DNA from: Candidatus Sericytochromatia bacterium S15B-MN24 CBMW_12
GTDB lineage: Bacteria > Cyanobacteriota > Sericytochromatia > S15B-MN24 > UBA4093
Assembly (NCBI GenBank): GCA_002083825.1
Contig: DAZV01000026.1
Span: forward strand, 509,185 to 573,184
Reading direction: 5' to 3'
DNA: 64,000 bases
Notes under the pieces: generated by a model
The model's input: only the letters and a program-made list of their open reading frames with translations
Databases searched by the model: none
Told to the model about the DNA's origin: nothing
Translations under genes and position numbers: made by a program
In this document: piece after piece, positions 61,864 through 64,000 of the stretch
Layout of the letters: every line of letters begins with the position of its first letter
Numbering within the stretch: the stretch's first letter is position 1

Positions 61864-62436
61864 ATGGCCGCGATGCCACTTACATACTACGGCAATTCCG
61901 TTCTTCGCGAGGTCGCTCAGCCGGTTCGCAAGGTCAACGCCGAGATCAAGAAGCTCGTTGATCACATGTTCGAGACCATGGCGCTCGAGCGGGGCATCGG
62001 GCTCGCGGCCCCTCAGGTGGGTGTCAGCAAGCGCGTGATCGTTCTGGATTTGAGCCACGAGGGCATTCCGCCCTTCGCGCTGATCAACCCGGAGATTGTC
62101 AAGGCGGTTGGCCTCGATACGGACTCCGAGGGCTGTCTGAGCATTCCCGGGGTCTTCCTTCCGGTCACGCGTCCCAGCAAGATCAAGATCAAGGGACGGA
62201 ATCTAGCGGATCGTCAGATCGTCATGGAAGCCGAAGGGCTGCTGGCGCGGGCGCTTCAGCATGAGATCGATCACCTTGACGGGAAACTCTTCACTGACTT
62301 GGTGGAGGACGAAGTGTCGCTCACGCGTGAGATGGCCGAGCTTGGCGAGCGGATCAAGCGGATCGAGGCGGGCGAGACCACCCAGGCCGAGATCCAGGAA
62401 CAGGCCTCGCAGAGGCAGGAATCGGTGATTTCGTAG
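61864..62436 (+). CDS. def: Peptide deformylase
   Basis: A protein of 190 residues with all three motifs: GIGLAAPQVG, EGCLSIPG (metal Cys) and HEIDHLDGKLF (metal His pair and catalytic Glu). It removes the formyl group from nascent proteins. The Glu/Gln-rich tail is slightly longer than usual. ATG 61864 is preferred for its GAGAG site; ATG 61846 is also in frame. A clear promoter lies upstream, and udk follows 1 base after the stop. Confidence 0.95.
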   Translation: MAAMPLTYYGNSVLREVAQPVRKVNAEIKKLVDHMFETMALERGIGLAAPQVGVSKRVIVLDLSHEGIPPFALINPEIVKAVGLDTDSEGCLSIPGVFLPVTRPSKIKIKGRNLADRQIVMEAEGLLARALQHEIDHLDGKLFTDLVEDEVSLTREMAELGERIKRIEAGETTQAEIQEQASQRQESVIS

Positions 62437-62437
62437 G

Positions 62438-63082
62438 ATGCGTAAACCCCTCATCATCGGAGTCGCTGGCGGCACCGGTTCCGGCAAGTCGACGGTCGCG
62501 CGAAACATTCTCGACCTGGCGGGCGCGGGGCAGGTCGCCCACCTCTGCCATGACAACTACTATTTTGATCATTCGAGCCTCACGCTCGAGGAGCGCTCGA
62601 AGGTCAACTACGACCACCCCGATTCCCTTGACAACGCGCTCTTCGTCGAGCATTTGAGGAATTTGCAGCGCGGGCAGCACATCGAGTGCCCGGTGTACGA
62701 CTTCAAGGCGCATGCGCGGCTCTCGAAGACGGTGACGATCATGCCCCACCGAGTCATTCTGGTGGAGGGGATCTTGATCTTCGCGAGCCCCGAGATCCGA
62801 CGGTTGCTGGATATCCGGGTCTTTGTCGACACTGACGCCGACATTCGCTTCATTCGGCGGCTGAGCCGCGATATCAACGACCGGGGGCGCAGTCCTCAGG
62901 CCGTGATCGATCAGTACCTCGCGACGGTTCGCCCGATGCACATGGAGTTCGTCGAACCGAGCAAGAAGTACGCCAACATCGTGGTCCCCGAGGGGGGCAT
63001 GAACGACGTGGCGATCGACATTCTCAACACGAAGATCCAGTCGGTTCTCAGGAAGGCCACCGGCCAGTTGGTGAGTCCTTAG
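62438..63082 (+). CDS. udk: Uridine kinase
   Basis: A protein of 214 residues. The P-loop is GVAGGTGSGKST, followed by CHDNYYFDHSSL, NYDHPDSLD, VYDFKAHAR and IRRLSRDINDRGR. It phosphorylates uridine and cytidine. It forms a two-gene unit with def. Confidence 0.94.
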   Translation: MRKPLIIGVAGGTGSGKSTVARNILDLAGAGQVAHLCHDNYYFDHSSLTLEERSKVNYDHPDSLDNALFVEHLRNLQRGQHIECPVYDFKAHARLSKTVTIMPHRVILVEGILIFASPEIRRLLDIRVFVDTDADIRFIRRLSRDINDRGRSPQAVIDQYLATVRPMHMEFVEPSKKYANIVVPEGGMNDVAIDILNTKIQSVLRKATGQLVSP

Positions 63083-63120
63083 AGCAAAGCTCGTTACGGC
63101 GTTCTCTCGCGGCGCTAATC

Positions 63121-63157
63121 AACAGCCGCTGGCGCTACGAAACAGCCGCTGGCGCTA
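63121..63157. repeat. Tandem direct repeat at the end of the STAS gene
   Basis: Two copies of AACAGCCGCTGGCGCTA start at 63121 and 63141 (period 20 bases). The second copy ends on the stop codon of the STAS gene. Confidence 0.7.
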
Positions 63158-63478
63158 GCGGGCCAACCTTTCCAGCCGAGCATCCAGGATGCCGGGCGTC
63201 GCCGGAATGAGCCGGGTCGAGCGCCCGGCTTCTTTCATGGGCGCGTTCACGGCGAGCATGATCTTTTGGGCGCCCTGGCGTTCGAGGTAGGCTCGAAGCA
63301 GCTCCAAGTCGCCGAGGGCTTCGCGGGTGAAGCGCTTCACGCTCGTGCAGTCCAGGATCAGAGCGGGGCGAGGCCCTTGGTTCTGGAGCATGACCTTGAT
63401 GGGCAGCAGGGACTCGAGGTCCAGGCGGCCCGTGAAGCGAACGATCAGGCAGCAGGGGTGGTTCTCGTTGATGATCAT
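63155..63478 (-). CDS. STAS-domain protein (anti-anti-sigma-like)
   Basis: A protein of 107 residues with a STAS-type fold: CLIVRFTGRLDLESLLPIKVML, then ALILDCTSVKRFTREALGDL, with Ser/Thr around the position normally phosphorylated in SpoIIAA. It would regulate an anti-sigma factor or kinase by binding. No partner kinase is adjacent. The C-terminal half after residue 80 is non-canonical. Confidence 0.65.
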   Translation of the reverse strand: MIINENHPCCLIVRFTGRLDLESLLPIKVMLQNQGPRPALILDCTSVKRFTREALGDLELLRAYLERQGAQKIMLAVNAPMKEAGRSTRLIPATPGILDARLERLAR

Positions 63479-63876
63479 GACATGTCCTCTCGAGGTCGAC
63501 GGGTGCAGCCTGGTTGGGCGGATGGTTCCGGGGGCTGGTTCGGGAGGGTGGCCCGGAGGGCTGATGAGTGTGTCGAGACGTTAATGAACGAATGTTAAGT
63601 AACAGATTATCAAGCATTCGGTTGAATTGCAAGCGTATTGCGGAATTATTTCGGTGGATTTTTTTTCGCTCCGGGGGCTTCGGCCCGCGTGGTCAGGCCC
63701 TTGGCGTTTCGTTCGAGGCGAGGTTCGCATGGCTTCGGGGCTTCGGCGTCAAAGAAACTGCTTGACGCGCTTGCTTGGCGGAGGTAGTATGGCTCTTGTC
63801 GCAGTGACGCAAGCCACTCGGCTCCTTTTTTTGCCGGACGACCTTAACGAAATCGAAACTCGGTTTTAATGAGGCC
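63479..63876 (+). other. Intergenic region without a supported gene
   Basis: No convincing coding frame. The tract from 63590 to 63660 is AT-richer than its surroundings. Around 63790-63840 there is a T-run (CTCCTTTTTTT) after a weak GTG/CAC stem, a possible terminator. Confidence 0.4.
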
Positions 63877-63905
63877 TTGACACAGCGGAGACGCTGAGGT
63901 AGAGT
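63877..63905 (+). promoter_or_regulatory. Sigma-70-type promoter
   Basis: A consensus TTGACA at 63877-63882, a 17-base spacer and TAGAGT at 63900-63905. It drives a transcript with at least 90 bases of leader that continues past the window. Confidence 0.7.
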
Positions 63906-64000
63906 AGGAAATCTGCGGAGCGCGGTCCGGAAGGGTCAGCCGAGCGGAAAGCCCAGGGAAGGCTGCCGGTTTTGCCGGGTGTCGTCTCAGGGGAAGGACC
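63906..64000 (+). ncRNA. Structured 5' leader or small RNA, truncated by window edge
   Basis: The transcript from the 63877 promoter can fold. GGTCC near 63926 pairs with GGACC at the very end. CAGCC pairs with GGCTG inside it, and CCGG-TTTTG-CCGG forms a small hairpin. No Rfam class could be matched by eye, so it is listed as an unknown structured leader. Confidence 0.3.

Noticed and set aside
63121..63157. Start of a CRISPR array.
   Set aside because: Only two copies with a 3-base gap and no spacers or cas genes.
63926..63945. Similarity to the SRP RNA core (GGTCCGGAAGG).
   Set aside because: The flanking asymmetric-loop sequence and the long stem of SRP RNA are not present.

Overview
This window reads as a chromosomal segment of a GC-rich, diderm, facultatively anaerobic denitrifier. 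The diderm call rests on a beta-barrel outer-membrane protein ending in Phe, several lipoproteins and periplasmic c-type cytochromes. The taxon cannot be fixed from sequence alone. A deep-branching lineage, for example a non-photosynthetic Cyanobacteria relative such as Sericytochromatia, is a low-confidence guess. No rRNA, tRNA, CRISPR array, transposase or phage gene was recognised.

Layout. 1-10250: lipid and membrane genes (truncated PEP-synthase-like enzyme, UbiA-type prenyltransferase, BtaA betaine-lipid enzyme, diacylglycerol-kinase-like enzyme, HMG-CoA reductase, CDF transporter, phospholipase-D-type protein). 10283-16929: signalling and redox sensing (NarL-type two-component pair, universal stress protein, hemerythrin, chemoreceptor, COX1-like membrane protein, Crp/Fnr regulator). 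17135-26783: a lone NuoF-like protein, DUF2249 proteins, a methyltransferase, a copper nitrite reductase (nirK), a quinol NO reductase (norZ), then a five-gene cassette of DUF1858/DUF2249, COX1-like, DUF59, a 130-residue COX1-like mini-protein and a RIC/ScdA-N protein. 26902-31816: porin-like protein, a histidine-kinase/response-regulator cluster and a hydrolase. 31942-46530: cytochrome c, norCBQD, then on the other strand precorrin-2 dehydrogenase, nirN, nirJ, nirH, nirG, nirL, nirD, nirF, nirC, nirE and nirS. 46851-54741: ccoNOQP, a TauE/SafE-like gene and ccoGHIS. 54835-63478: housekeeping genes (DUF1385, RodZ-like, rluB, trpS, two envelope proteins, def, udk, STAS). 63479-64000: no gene seen, but a good promoter and a structured leader run off the end.

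Together the genes encode two complete nitrite-to-N2O routes, NirK plus qNOR and cytochrome cd1 NirS plus cNOR. They also encode all the heme d1 biosynthesis genes and a high-affinity cbb3 oxidase with its assembly factors. No nosZ is present, so N2O is the end product as far as this window shows. A short directional motif (GTAGTTT-like, then C[G/C]GAT about 3 bases on) recurs upstream of nirS, nirE, ccoN, a cytochrome c gene, the NuoF-like gene and a universal stress gene, and may mark a regulon.
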